Shown one piece after another: positions 26,101 through 38,362 of a DNA stretch of 64,000 nucleotides. The notes below the pieces were generated by a model. It did not search any database. It had not been told where the DNA came from and saw only the letters and a program-made list of their open reading frames with translations. Every line of letters begins with the position of its first letter. Position 1 is the stretch's first letter. The position numbers and the translations under genes are program-made. The stretch spans positions 7,817,877 to 7,881,876 of the forward strand of contig CM060850.1 of NCBI GenBank assembly GCA_030737835.1, read 5' to 3'. The stretch is from Acorus gramineus (Eukaryota > Streptophyta > Magnoliopsida > Acorales > Acoraceae).

Positions 26101-29100
26101 ATCGTGAAGCATCACTTTCACGTGCAAGAGTAGAAGCTTCTCTAGCAGATGGTATTTCATGGGGCATGGCAGAGGATGCAATTGAAGAAACAGCAGAGGT
26201 AGAAGAGAATATCTTTTGTATTCCTGTGGATAACAGTTTTTCGTTTAATCAGATTCTTAATTACTTAGTAAGGGATTGCTCTCTTTATATATTATTTTAA
26301 CATTTTTCTGCTACTTGCTTGAAGTTGTAGTTTTTTTTTTTTTTTGGCAGTTTATTGGTGTGAAATCTTGTTAAAACCCATGAATGTCCCTTGTATTTTG
26401 TTCCAATTGTCTAATGTATATTGTTCGGTCATTCTTTGTCTTCTTTTTTTTTCCCTTTTTTTTCTTTTTCTTTTTATCCAGTCTGTGAAGGGAACTTATT
26501 TTTTCCGTAATTATCATTAATTGCATTTTTTTTCTTGATTTTTAGTTCTTCTACTAAATTATTGTTCTTTTGCTGTCCCATTATATAACAGTAGATGCTG
26601 TATTCTAATTTTCCTATTTCTAACTAAATGCAACATGCCGTCTTATAGGATGATGTTGATGAAGTGACTTGGCAAACATACAAAGGGCCTCTCACGGAGA
26701 AGCAAGAAAAGACACGTAATAAGATTATTAAGAGAATGGAGAAGGCAAGAAGTTATTCTTTTCTTTTCTTTTCTTTTAATAATGTTTTTAACTTGTAACT
26801 TAGATATCTTCTAATTGTTTATTCATCTGTATTTAATGTCAAAAGATTCTCTTTTTTTCTTCTGGAAACTGTGATATTTTCATATGTGAATACATCATTG
26901 TTTTGCTGCTGGACATGTTGGTTCTTTTTAAGTACTAAAATTTCTGTGTTACCCTGAGCTAACAGAAGTGGAGAACTGGAGAAAAATTTAGAGAATGACT
27001 TGATTTTGGTTAGAGGCTGGTGCTTTAAAAAAAAATTCTACTTTCGTTGTCCCGTGAAATCAATGTTTTACTGAATTGCAATGAAAAATTGTATGATTTT
27101 TGAAATTAATGAAATTTTATGTTATTCTGTTGTATTAAGTATATCTCTATTCCTTTCCTATTTTAATATGTACAAACATAATTGCTATCGGGTTTGGTCT
27201 GTTCTATTGCTATGATAATATGTGTATTGATCCATAAGATTGCTTGTTTTTAGAAGATATAAAATTTTAAGAATTTTTTTTTTTGGGGTGGCCTAAAATG
27301 TGTTTGCCTTTTTCAATATTTCCCAATCCTCATCTTGGTTTGCTATTATTTTAAGTTTGGAACCCTGAGTAGACTTGATAAGCTAGAGGTGGCTGAGAAT
27401 GTTGTTAAGCTATCATACCCCCAGACCCTGTCTGACACATGATATTAATGCCTAGGACTGAGGATCACAACCCTGCTAGCTATTCCAAAAAAACCATCCT
27501 TGTTTCAAATAGTTGATGACAACTCAAATGCATGAATCCAGAATTGCTAGTGATCCCCTGTGGGTCATATGATGGTAAAGTCATTTATGGGCTTTGTACA
27601 CATCACCTGCCACATTACAGGAGTTGGCCATGCATAAGTTGTTATCTCAAGTCCAAAGAGGTAAATGCAAAGGTGAGGCCAGTGATTGGAGTGAAGTTGA
27701 AACAAGATAGCCTTATAGGAAGATGTGGTTGGATCTAATTCTTGTTGGTTAGTTTTTGACACTGTTTATTCCCAGAAATAGTGAGCTACACACCTAAGCT
27801 TGTAGATAAGGGATGTTCTTTATTTCTTGTTAGTGACATGAGGCCAAGCTCATAAGTCTATTAATCTTGAGATGGAGCAATTAAAGCCAATAGGACCCCA
27901 CCCTTTATGTTTACACCCCCATGTTTGCCACAGGAGGACATGGGGGAAGAAAAAAGAAAGATGAATCCTATCGTGAATTTGGTATGGAAAACCTCCCATT
28001 GCAAGGTAACGGGCTATCCACTTGGTGGTAGAATGCTGTTGATAATTGCTTTGCTGTGCTTGTGTTTTGAGCTCTCTGAGTCACATAAATGGTTCAAATG
28101 TGCTCGTCAGCTCCTGATTTGAAGACACGGATCATCTACATCATGTCGACATGGTATCATTACCTGTTCTTATTTAATATCACAACTATCCCAGTGCTGC
28201 CCGCATTAATTAAATTCTGATTCCTGCAAAAATATTCAAGTTAGATATTATCTAAATTATTTAAAAAATTTACCATCTACCAGAAACCTTTTTTTTATTT
28301 TTGCTCTGCAACCCCAGTGGGAAAATGGTGCAACAAACAACAAACCAAGAGCCCTGAAATTACTTTATTAATGCAGATTTTGATCTTATGAATCATTTTG
28401 AATTATCTTGAATTATAGCTGTTATAGAAACTTTTTGTGTAGATAATTTAAATCTGTGATTCCCCTCATCCTCATTTATCACTGAAGTAATTTAGTCATA
28501 TGCTTTCTGAGATATTTTTGTTTCCTTTTTTGTATAAAGATGGCTAATATGAGGAAGGAGATTGATGCAATCCGTGTAAAAGACATCTCACAAGGTGGGT
28601 TGACGCAAGGCCAACAAACTCAGATTGCTCGGAATGAACAGAGAATGACCCAGGTCAGATGGATATTAAGTTTATTATATCATTTTTTGGTGAATATTAT
28701 AGAATCATGATGTAACTTAATAAATAACTCAGATTATGGAGGAGCTGGAGAGCTTGGAAGAAACTCTGAATGAAAGTATTCAAGAAGCTCTAGGTGCTCG
28801 TTCTGGAAGAGTAAATTATGGAAAGAAAAAAGGACTGACTGAAGAAGAAGATGATGCCCCAAGGTAATTAGTGTAGTCTTAGATTTTGTTTTCCTCTTGA
28901 CGACTCTTGACTATGCACCGAATGTGAACTTTAAATGTCTTGTTTGACACATTTATCTGTCTAGCATTGTTTGACTTTGTTTTCCTTGGATTTTTGCACT
29001 ATTGGGTATTTAGTATTTACAGGTTTTGTAAACTTGCCTGTTAATCACCTATTTCAATCTCTTCAATTTTTGCTTATTCCATCTGTATTGTTTGTACACT

Positions 29101-30820
29101 GTACTCTCTGTTCAGTACTTATTTTAGTTTTTAGAGTTATCTAGTTCAACAAATCTCTCTCTCTCTCTCTCCCCCCCCCCCCCCCTTCCCCACCCACCCA
29201 CACTGACAGAGAGAGAGAGAGAGACAGATTGATCTCTTTATAGGTATTGCAGGAGACAATTGTTAGACATGAAATTCGTAATAATTTGGCTTTTTTTTGT
29301 TTTGTTTTGTATTGTTTTGAAAAGACATAGTAATTGGGTTTGGCATTACACACCTGTATGGACTAACATTTGTGCATCATATTAGTGATGAGGATGACTT
29401 CTATGACCGGACGAAGAAGAAACCTGTGATTAAAAAGTCTGTTGAGGAGCAACAAATTGAAACAGTCGATTCACTTCTTGACAAGAAAGAGGCCATAATA
29501 AAAGAAATTGAAAAAAAGACTCATTTACTTGCGGAAGAGAAGACTAAAATGATGTCAAAGCCTGAACCCGAAGCTAGCACAGAAGGCAGCGATGCTCTTG
29601 ATGCATACATGAGTGGCCTTTCATCCCAGCTAGGTAAGAAGTTATGGATGCACTGAATGATTATACACTATACAGTATTATATATGTATGCATTATTGTA
29701 TACTGAGAAACTCCTTTTCCAACCTTGAAACAGTAATTTTTACTAAACTATGGACATGGATGTAGGTGGTCTGTTAATAGATTTTCTGTGGTATCTGCAT
29801 GTTTAACTGGCCTCTTTACAATTGGATGCATTTTGGCTTGGCAAGTATAAACATTTCCTAATTTTTATTTTCATGTATTAGTGGTTGATGCAACGACACA
29901 AATTCAGAAGGATATGTCCGATCTTAAAGTTGAGTTGGACAGGATTCAGTATTTGCTAAAAATCGCTGATCCAACGGGAGATGCATTGAAGAGAAGGGAT
30001 GCGAAAGGACAAACATCACAGTCTACCCAGTTGAAGATTCCAAATCCTGTCATTTCTAAAATGCCACCACCGAAGCAGAAAAAAAGCACTTCCATTGTGA
30101 AACCAGCAGTGGATGCCCCCCATAAGGAGGAAATCTCCTCAACAGTAAAACAAACAAGCGAGCCTTCGGAGGATGATAAGAAAGCCCCCAAGGAAAATGA
30201 CAGCGAAAAAACTAAATTTGTCCTTCCAAAGCCTCAGTGGCTTGGCGATGTAAAGGATGTGAAAAAAGAAGAGAATGAACACCAAGAGGTCCCATTAGAA
30301 ATGGATGAAGACACAGAATTTGTCAGTTATAAGGACAGGAAGACCCTGATGCAGGTGGATGATCAACCAGTGGAATCTTCAATTGAAGCTGCACCTGGTG
30401 GACTAATAAAAAGGAAGCGAAAGCAGAAGGAAACTGAGGCGACCACTGATAGCGCTCAAGAGGTGTCTACATCTCCCTCAGCTGATGCTGAAACAGCAGC
30501 TGCAGATGCTGTCGCACTGTTATTGAAGCACACACGTGGATATTCTGAATTAGATGAGGTTGGTGATGAAGGCAAAGACATCCAAGGTGAAGGCTCGTCT
30601 AGAAAGACCAAGAGAGTACTTGGACCTGAAAGACCAGCTTTCTTAGAGGGGGATCCAGTATATGAATCTTGGGTACCACCTGAAGGTGAGCAATTATTTT
30701 AACTTGATTCATTTGGTCATTCTTGTATAGTTGTATGGCTGGAAAATGACATGCAATTAAACACTTGCAGGACAATCCGGTGATGGACGAACTGCATTGA
30801 ATGAGCGCTATGGGTATTGA
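20145..30820 (+). CDS. Kanadaptin-like FHA-domain protein (SLC4A1AP homologue), complete, 12 exons
   Basis: Nuclear FHA-domain protein conserved in eukaryotes as kanadaptin/SLC4A1AP; a role in RNA processing is suspected, not settled. Exons: 20145-20641, 21165-21250, 22329-22408, 24172-24227, 25249-25297, 26049-26198, 26649-26744, 28540-28653, 28733-28863, 29386-29633, 29882-30685, 30771-30820. Phases agree throughout and give 786 residues. Residues 1-126 are a tandem pair of Pro-rich units, each starting MKVLMGPPPP. The FHA domain covers about 150-256 with MFGR, HPTISRFHS and DLGSTHGTFIN. The kanadaptin core follows (DEVTWQTYKGPLTEKQ, DISQGGLTQGQQTQIARNEQ), then an acidic, Lys-rich region and the diagnostic C-terminus GQSGDGRTALNERYGY. 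Intron 7 uses a GC donor (GAGAAG then GCAAGA). Intron 3 carries a small LINE, and intron 9 a CT/C/GA microsatellite. The second MKVLMG could also serve as a start. A broken copy lies at 42735. Confidence 0.94.
23026..23218 (+). mobile_element. Short 5'-truncated LINE 3' end in kanadaptin intron 3
   Basis: A 193-bp insert ends TTAATCAATAAAAGTTCC followed by an A-rich tail. It is flanked by AACAGTAAGT at 23016-23025 and 23219-23228. The same insert is present in the duplicated gene near 44510-44700, so it predates the duplication. Confidence 0.7.
29154..29225. repeat. Compound microsatellite in kanadaptin intron 9
   Basis: A CT run, a run of about 17 C, a CCCA-type stretch and a GA run follow one another. 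The CT and GA tracts are complementary and could fold back. It ends about 160 bases before exon 10. Confidence 0.85.
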
Positions 30821-31763
30821 ATGCTACTTTCGGATTAAAGGCTTCTGAAGAAGTATGCATGTTAAGTTATACTGGGCCAACCGAATTCCTCATGGCAGCT
30901 CTTCATCAATTTATTCCAGCTCTTTGGTCAGTATTCTCATGGAGAGGATCCCTGGTAACTTGGGAAGACATTGAATGGTAAAAAGCAATAACTAATTTCA
31001 ATTCCGCAAATCTAATTTTCTCAGGTCAATCTGTCCTAGTGTAAGAATAAGAGTTCACATGAACTTGTTGCTTGCTCTCATTGTCATCCTAATGTAAAGA
31101 GTTTATTGTATCATATTCAAACAGGTGATCTGTCGCAGATTTCTGTTGCCTATAAGATACTGTAGTTTTTGGTAGGAAACTAGATGATTACATATATGTG
31201 TGGTTAGATCTGAATGTGGTCTGACCGTCTCGATGGATCCGCTTTTACTTTTTGAGCCTTGTCACTGTATGGAATTCAGGAATAATGCGGTAGGACAATA
31301 ATTCACATTACGATAAAATTCGGGATGAAATCGGGAAAAATTTGGAACAATAAAAAATAATTTAAAATAGAAAATCAACAACCCTTAAATGTTTAAGACT
31401 CGAAACATAGCACTTAGGCTAAACAAATTAGTTAAAATATAAAATTGACATCTATTAATTTATAGTTTAAGCTTCAGATGTATAATTTTTTTTATAAAAA
31501 GTCAAAATGTGTTTAATACGCATTTTATATGCGTATTTAACGGGTAATACGTGTTTAATTTGGTAAAACACATACTTTTTATTTAAGGCGCAATCAATAC
31601 GGGTTTAAAACTTTTTCTTTTTAATGCATGTTTAATTCGTGAATTATTTATTAATTCGGAGTTATAGTAACACGGCTTTTGAGACACCCCACAGTTGAAC
31701 AGCCTTTGTCCGGTTTGGGTGGTTGAATGCGTTCATTTGTAATGCTGGTGATGTTTGTAATAT
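30821..31763. other. 3' flank of kanadaptin and intergenic sequence
   Basis: The first 400 bases are probably 3' untranslated. The rest is AT-rich with repeated GTTTAAT/CGTATTT words around 31500-31620. No gene seen. Confidence 0.45.
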
Positions 31764-33286
31764 GGAAAATGATTCACAAATCTTAATTCATAGGTCTTAT
31801 GTAAGTCCCATGAAGTTGCATAGTTTGAATTTTTTATTATACCCTTTAATTGAGATTTTGTAACTTCTCAACGAAATTAATGCTGAACCGTTAATAATGC
31901 CTTCTTTGGAACCGCGCGGGGGGGGGGGCATTTAGTTGTTTTTTTCTCTCTCCTTTTTTTACTTTATCACATTTGAACTGTGCATTCATTGTTGAATAAC
32001 TGCTTCATTTTTATGATAAATTTTCAATATTTTTTTGTAGAGACGGTTCAACAATTGGATTTAATATTTAGACAACTTTTTTTTAATGTCTAATCTTATC
32101 CGAAAAAAAAATTGAACAATTTGGCTACCATTGAAATTCCTATTGATTCAGGTGGGGTGTTTGTTTTATTGTATGTTTTTTAATTGTTTCTTTTTTTATT
32201 CTGTTTTTTTTATGTTAATTCTGGTTGTTGTTTTATGTCAAACGTGATTTTTAATATGGCATATCAGTTGTTTAACATTTGAATGTCAGTTACATATGCA
32301 TACCCAAGTGACATAGAATGTAACTAACTTATTATGTGGATTTTGTAGTGGATTTTAACTAGCCTAATGGATTTATGAATGTAACTAACTTATTATATGG
32401 ATTTGTATTTAATCCAAGTTACATTCGCAAATGTAGCAAACTTTGGAACAATATAAGCCTTATATAGGTAAAGTTAGTTACATTCATAAATGTAACTGAC
32501 ATTTTTTGTGCAATTGATCAATTTGACTATTGTTTTCAATGTTTATCGATTCTAGTGTGATTTTTGTTATTGTTTGTTTTTGCATTTGTTATAATTTTTT
32601 CTTGAATTTGGTGTTTGGTATTAAATCTAACAGGCTTCGATCTTGCTTTTGTTTATAATTTTTTCTTTAAATATGATGTTGGATGTTAAATATTTTTTTT
32701 TTGAGGATTTTATAGAGTTTTAATGTTGTATTGGTACGTGGTTGTGTAACATTTTAAACTAATATAAACTTTTATGCATTATATTTTGTATATCAGTTAC
32801 ATTGTTGAAATTGTTTTTGCAATATATTTTGAAACTAAGTTACATTAAGATTGTCTATCTAATCTTATTAATTTATCAAAAATTAGTTATATTCATCAAA
32901 AGGTAGATGTGAGGGTAAAAAAAAGTAAAGTCCAAAGGAAGACTGGAAAGATAGCCAAACCACCTTTCATTTGATAGAGGGCAACGAGAGGAATTCATGA
33001 GTGGTGTCACCATTCACCAAAGATGAGCAGGTCGGCCGGAATGATTTTTTAAAGTGGTGGATGTGTATAAAAAAAAACGGTTAGAAAATTTTTGGAATAT
33101 GTTTCAGAAGGAGGAAACTCTAAATGAAATAAAGGAGTTTGATGTGCCAATAGGGATTTAAATAGGGTAGTTTTGTATTTTACTTTTTTACTCTTTTATA
33201 AAAGTCAATTAGTAAATCAATAATGTATTGACTATAATAGGGCTTGTGGTTGGAGCCTAAATAATGGGGCATGTGTAGCAAGACTC
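31764..33286 (-). mobile_element. Non-autonomous Mutator-like element, copy 3 (inverted, diverged)
   Basis: A 1523-bp element in the opposite orientation to the copies at 38363 and 40450. Its right end GGGCTTGTGGTTGGAGCC...ATAATGGGGC and left segment TATTATACCCTTTAATTGA match those elements. Perfect 9-bp duplications TTGTAATAT flank it (31755-31763 and 33287-33295). The interior is AT-rich with repeated GTTACATT/AATGTAAC words and no transposase. A G run lies at about 31919-31928. Confidence 0.8.
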
Positions 33287-33499
33287 TTGTAATATTTGGA
33301 TGATCTCCAATTAAACTCTAGGGTTCTGATACATGAAATATTTTTTTAGTTTCATTTTTAGTCTCCGGGTCATAATGTCATATGCATTTTTATTGGATAT
33401 CACACAGGTAGAAAGAAATCTCATATAAACACATATATAACCTCAAACAAATTAATAGGAATAAAATTTAAGCTAAAAATAGGATTCGATGAATCATAT

Positions 33500-35320
33500 A
33501 GCTAATCCAGTGTTATTCCTCTACCCAAATAGCTTATTAGTCCTTCTCAATTTCCTCCTCTCTCAAGCATGTAATAGTGCATTTATACTTGCATAGAAAC
33601 AATTCAAGAATCAAACTCCTTTTCTTTTCTTTTTCTTTTTCTGTGAGATGTAAAGCAGTTCTAAACATAGAATCAACAACTTTTAACTCAATTTTCTCCT
33701 CAATCAAGGAAGTAACAATGCATTTATAAAAGTTGAAAAAAATGACACGAGGACCCCTCTAATTTATGAGAGGTGACAATGAATGATTTAACTTGTGGAC
33801 TCTTTTTTTTTTTTTTACCAGTGAAATAGATTTGGTGAAATTATCTAATTCCAGGGGAAAGATGGAATATCAATATCAACTTACTCTAAGCTAATATGGA
33901 ATATCTATGCTCCTTTATTCCGTGCAAACAAACACCTGTTTTGATATCATTCATCCCTATTCCAACCTAATCCAGTGTTATTCCTCTACCCAAATAGGCT
34001 AGTCTTCTCAATTTTCTGCTCCCTCAAGTATGTAATAGTGCATTTATACTTGCACAGAAACAATTCAAGAATCAAACTCCTTTTTCTTTTCTTGAGATAC
34101 GAAGCAGTTTCTAAACAAAGAATCAACAACTTTATAACAGTGCATTTATAAAACAAGTTAACATAGAATCAATAACTTTATCTTAATTTTCTCCCCTCTC
34201 AAGCATCAGTGCATTGTTAAAAGGTGAAAAAAATATCTGACGTGACCCCCCTAATTTCTAAGAGGTGATGATAGGTGATTTGACTTGTAAACCCCTCTTT
34301 AACCAATGGAATAGATTGGGTGGAATTATCTAATTCTAGGGGAGATGTTGGAATATTAATATCAACTTATTCCTACCTATGTTTTTTTTTTATAGCTATA
34401 CTCCTTTATTCCATACAAACAAATACCTGCTTTGGTCTTATTCATACCCATTCTAATATAATTCAGTGTTATTCCTCTACCCAAACAGTGTTTTACAATT
34501 CAAGCATCAACCACCTTTTCTGTTCTTTTCTTCAAATAAAAAAACAATTTTAAACATACAATCAACAACAATTTTATCTCAATTTTCTCCTCTCTCAAGC
34601 ATGTTATACTACATTTATCATTGATGATTCATTAATATGGTGGATTTAATTTCCGGTTTCCTCTGTTCTCCTACATACTCTGCTTTTACTCACAGGTAGA
34701 ACTTAATTGTAACTACATCTTATACTCTTTGTACATATTTTGAAAGAAATACAAGTTGTGGATTTCCACACACCCCCCCCCCCCCCCAGTGAAATGCCTG
34801 TTTAATGACTTGGATGATTGGTTTCACCTGAACTGAATCTTCTTTGAGTGTTTCTTTTTTTAGTATAAATGTTGATGGCAAGGAATCCGAAACTTCAAAA
34901 ATCAGCAAGCCAAGAATCTCACTTTCCTTTTCTTTGCTTTTTCTTCAAATAAAAAACAATTCTAAACATAAAATCAACAACAATTTTCTCCTCTCTCATG
35001 CATGTTATACTACATTTATCATCGATGATTCATTAATATGGTGGATTTAATTTCTTGTTCCCTCTGTTCTCCTACATACTTTGCTTTTTCTCACAAGTAG
35101 GACTTAATTGTAACTACATCTTATACTCTTTGTACATATTTTGAAAGAAATACAAATTGCAGATTTTTCCCCCCCAGTGAAATGCCTGTTTAATGACTTG
35201 GATGATTGGTCTCACCTGAACTGAATCTTCTTTGAGTGTTTCTTTTTTTAATATAAATGTTGATGGCAAGGAATCCGAAACTCCAAAAATCAGCAAGCCA
35301 AGAATCTCACTTTCCATCAT
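33500..35320 (+). repeat. Direct-repeat array upstream of DUF247 gene 1
   Basis: Units sharing CAGTGTTATTCCTCTACCCA begin near 33510, 33970 and 34465; the first two continue with ATAGTGCATTTATACTTGCA and AGAAACAATTCAAGAATCAA. A second tandem pair follows: about 34540-34925 and 34957-35318 share ATGTTATACTACATTTATCA, a C run, then CCTGTTTAATGACTTGGATG and AATGTTGATGGCAAGGAATC. The array stops about 40 bases before the TATA box. No coding region is supported inside. Confidence 0.8.
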
Positions 35321-35356
35321 CAAAAGCAAAGAATTTAATCTTCAAATAGTATTTCC

Positions 35357-35367
35357 TATATATATAA
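35357..35367 (+). promoter_or_regulatory. TATA box of DUF247 gene 1
   Basis: TATATATATAA lies 82-92 bases before the ATG at 35449. The upstream sequence otherwise aligns with that of DUF247 gene 2, but there the segment with this motif is missing. Position and motif support a TATA box; the transcription start is not known. Confidence 0.6.
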
Positions 35368-35448
35368 GAAGAAGATGTGTGCAATTGTACTTCCACAAGC
35401 AAGAGATCACTCATTCATCCTTCTCCGAGTGAGTGATTTCAAGCACAC

Positions 35449-37059
35449 ATGGAAGACAACATAATAGTAGTGGAAGGCAATCCAACAGTGCCACCCACTC
35501 CACCCAAATCCATCGACAAAGGATGGTCCGATTCTCTCCGAAGGAGATTGAACGACTCCTTCGAGAAGCTCTGGCGCGAAGACGAGTGTTCGATTTTCAC
35601 CGTCCCCCACAACCTCCGCTCGCTTGATCCGGATGCCTATGAGCCCCGTGTCGTCTCCATAGGTCCATACCACAGAGGCAAGCCGAAGCTCCGGACGATG
35701 GAGAAGCACAAATGGCGAATGGCGCGCCGTCTCCTCTCCAAATGCCATGATAACAAGCTCGAGGAGTGCCTCGAGAAGATGATGGCGTTGGAGAGCCGAG
35801 TGCGTAGTTGCTACTCGGAGTGCATCGAGATGGGGAGCAGCGAGTTGGCGGAGATGATGTTCCTCGACGGATGCTTCATCCTCGGTGTCCTACTTCGCGA
35901 GAAACCGGATGCCGAGAAGATGTTGCTGGGGCCATTGCATGATGAGGCCATGGCGAGGGGCGAGTTACTTAAACTTCAAAGCTTGTTGAAGCGGGATATG
36001 GATGCGATCATTGAGGGGAACGACGAGCTACAGATGCTTAGAGCAATGGAGGCCAAGCAAGCAAATTGGGTGTGGGCCGCGCCCGAGGGAAAAGAAGAAC
36101 AGGAGAGGGGTGACATCCAAAACTTGATATACGCGTTGGAGCTGGTGGACCATGATCTTCTCAAAATCGAGAACCAGATGCCATTCTTCGTCGTGGAGGT
36201 GCTCTTCGATTTGCTCCTCCCTCCGGAAAGTAAGAACATCCCCCTCTTTGAGCTCGCGACGCATCTCTTGAATAAGATTGATCAGAGCCAATACTATGTG
36301 AGGATAGGAAATCCCAGATTACATCACTTGCTCCATTTGTTTCATATCCTGCTTGTTCCGGATCCTAGAAAAAGTAAACCCCCAACCCCTCCTTGGCTTG
36401 CGAGACCCAACAAGCAACCCGCCTCGCGAGGAGCCAAAAGCATCCTTCCTTGTTTCCGCCAAGATAGCAAACGCAAGCAAGAGCTACCATGGCCGTCTGG
36501 GACAGGGTGGATGCTAAGCGCGACAGAGCAAAAGGAGGCGGGCATCGTGTTCAAGCAGAAAAGGCAATGCAGCTTCATTGATGTCACTTTTAACAATGGG
36601 GTCATGGAGATCCCTGTCCTGTGCATCTATGAAAACACTTTCCCCATCTTTAGGAACCTCATTGCTTTCGAGCAATGCTACCCGAAAACAAGGGACCACA
36701 TAACCTACTACGCCGTGTTCATGGAGAGCATGATCAAGACGCCGGGCGACGTGAAGGCGCTCCAAAGTGAGGGGATTCTGAGGATAGGGAAGAGCAATGA
36801 AGTCGAGGTGGCGCGTCTGTTCAACGAGTTGTGCACTGAGGTTTTCGTGAACAATTCGATGAGCTACCTCAATGAACTGTTCTACAAGGTGAACGAGCAC
36901 TGCGGATCGAAGTGGAACAAGTGGCGCGCTGTGTTGGCGCGAAAGTACTTCAACAATCCTTGGTCGATCATCTCGCTTGCAGCCGCCATTCTCGTAATCG
37001 TGCTTACCTTCTTGCAGACGTATACTTCGTTGTATTCCTATGCCCACCATGAACTTTAA
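35449..37059 (+). CDS. DUF247 (UPF0481) protein, gene 1
   Basis: Single-exon gene for a 536-residue plant DUF247 protein. Molecular function is unknown for most of the family; in grasses some DUF247 genes are pollen determinants of self-incompatibility. The sequence shows the DUF247 order: a start near residue 40 with CSIFTVPHNLRSLDPDAYEPRVVSIGPYHRG, then EKHKWRMARRLL, EMMFLDGCFILGVLLRE, DLLKIENQMPFFVVEVLFDLL, and a C-terminal hydrophobic segment NPWSIISLAAAILVIVLTFL that probably anchors it in a membrane with a short tail. The ATG at 35449 is supported by the identical leader and start in gene 2. AATAAA at 37144 may direct polyadenylation. Residues about 345-469 (36482-36855) are almost identical in DNA to gene 2, unlike the rest. 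Confidence 0.93.
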   Translation: MEDNIIVVEGNPTVPPTPPKSIDKGWSDSLRRRLNDSFEKLWREDECSIFTVPHNLRSLDPDAYEPRVVSIGPYHRGKPKLRTMEKHKWRMARRLLSKCHDNKLEECLEKMMALESRVRSCYSECIEMGSSELAEMMFLDGCFILGVLLREKPDAEKMLLGPLHDEAMARGELLKLQSLLKRDMDAIIEGNDELQMLRAMEAKQANWVWAAPEGKEEQERGDIQNLIYALELVDHDLLKIENQMPFFVVEVLFDLLLPPESKNIPLFELATHLLNKIDQSQYYVRIGNPRLHHLLHLFHILLVPDPRKSKPPTPPWLARPNKQPASRGAKSILPCFRQDSKRKQELPWPSGTGWMLSATEQKEAGIVFKQKRQCSFIDVTFNNGVMEIPVLCIYENTFPIFRNLIAFEQCYPKTRDHITYYAVFMESMIKTPGDVKALQSEGILRIGKSNEVEVARLFNELCTEVFVNNSMSYLNELFYKVNEHCGSKWNKWRAVLARKYFNNPWSIISLAAAILVIVLTFLQTYTSLYSYAHHEL

Positions 37060-37216
37060 ATTTCCCTCATTAGCTGTGATTTTCAGAATATATGTCATCC
37101 GTTGTCTGTCAAGTGTTTGCTTCCATGTGGATAGCACAATTTCAATAAATGTTGTTTTGTATAATGAAGATTAATCTATGGTAATTCTGCCCAATTTAAT
37201 GCCATTTGGAATTCTC

Positions 37217-37274
37217 TCTTTATTTTATTTTTATTTTTATTTTTATTTTTATTTTTATTTTTATTTTTATTTTT
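37217..37274. repeat. ATTTTT hexamer microsatellite
   Basis: About nine units of ATTTTT in the 3' flank of DUF247 gene 1. The corresponding site after gene 2 (near 56020) has only a short TTTTATTTTT remnant. Confidence 0.9.
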
Positions 37275-37612
37275 CCTAGTAGGGTGTCCCTGTATTCAGG
37301 GTTTCAATCACAATACTGTCCGATGTAATAATCTAATCAAAAGGACTAGAGTTCAGAGTCACTTGCAAGAGTGTGTCTAGTAAGGAATCAATATCGAGCT
37401 ATGGTATGGTCTTTGTTCATACTTTAGACATGCATGTTCATTGGGATATATATGCACATGCCGAGCAAGTGTTGGTTTTCCCTTGATAATGGATGTCAGT
37501 GAGTGATCTCTGGCTGGTGGAAGAGCAATTGCACACATTTTCATCTTCTTCTTCTTCTCATATATATGAAATCCTGTTTGAAGATGAAATTCGTTGCCTT
37601 TGATGATGTTAA

Positions 37613-37740
37613 GTGAGATTCTTGCCTGGCTGATTGTTGGACTTCGGATTCCTTGCCACCAACATTTATACTAAAAAGACAGATTCAAAGAAGATTAAGT
37701 TCAGGTGATACCAACCATCCAAGTCATTAAACATGCATCC
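37613..37740 (-). repeat. Inverted copy of the upstream repeat unit
   Basis: Reverse complement of the end of the array at 34790-34925 and 35178-35318 (for example GGATTCCTTGCC, ACATTTATACTAAAAA and CATCCAAGTCATTAAACA). DUF247 gene 1 is therefore flanked by inverted copies of the same sequence. Confidence 0.75.
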
Positions 37741-38362
37741 AATTTTGCTTTTCCACCGAAGAAAAATCACTTGAACTTGTTTATGTTTGAATTGAAATCT
37801 ACCATATTAATACTAGCTCTTACATTAAAGTTTTCAGATGTCGGATGTCGAGGTATATGGACTGATAATTCAATGGTTGAGAACAGAAATTTATAATAAA
37901 AAATTTCAACTATTTGTATAATAAAAAAGTTGTTATTACATATAGTCCTGTTTAATGTCTCATGTGCAGTCTCATATATGTTCCATGATAAATATGTCTC
38001 ATTAAATGAACCATATAATTCACTTCTTCTACATGTAGATCATATAATTCATTCCATTATAATTTATATATATCATTTTCGTGAAAAATACAATGTATAT
38101 CTTTATAAATAAAAAACGTGAGGATTGCACATGCAGTGTTTAGAAATGCGACATAAGAGGTAGGTTGAACACTTTAGATAAATGGATGTGGATTCACCAG
38201 TGACAGCGGCTCTGCAACGACAACGACGGCAGCACGCGGCGACTCTTGATAGAAATCTTGCATTGGGAGAGAGAGGCCGTGGGAATGGGAGAGTGAATAG
38301 GGGAGGGGTTCTTTTGGGTGACTGGGTGACCGGGTAAAACAAATTCCATTTAATTTTTTTTT

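Larger units (their letters stand above)
37060..38362. other. 3' flank of DUF247 gene 1
   Basis: 37060-37495 aligns with 55800-56255 downstream of gene 2 (shared ATAGCACAATTTCAATAAAT and AGCTATGGTATGGTCTT), so it belongs to the duplicated unit. 38110-38340 is a short GC-richer stretch without a convincing gene. Confidence 0.5.

Noticed and set aside
27532..28122. Two open frames in kanadaptin intron 7, repeated at 48996-49586
   Set aside because: No recognisable domain; kept in both copies only because the duplication is recent. Perhaps old transposon sequence.
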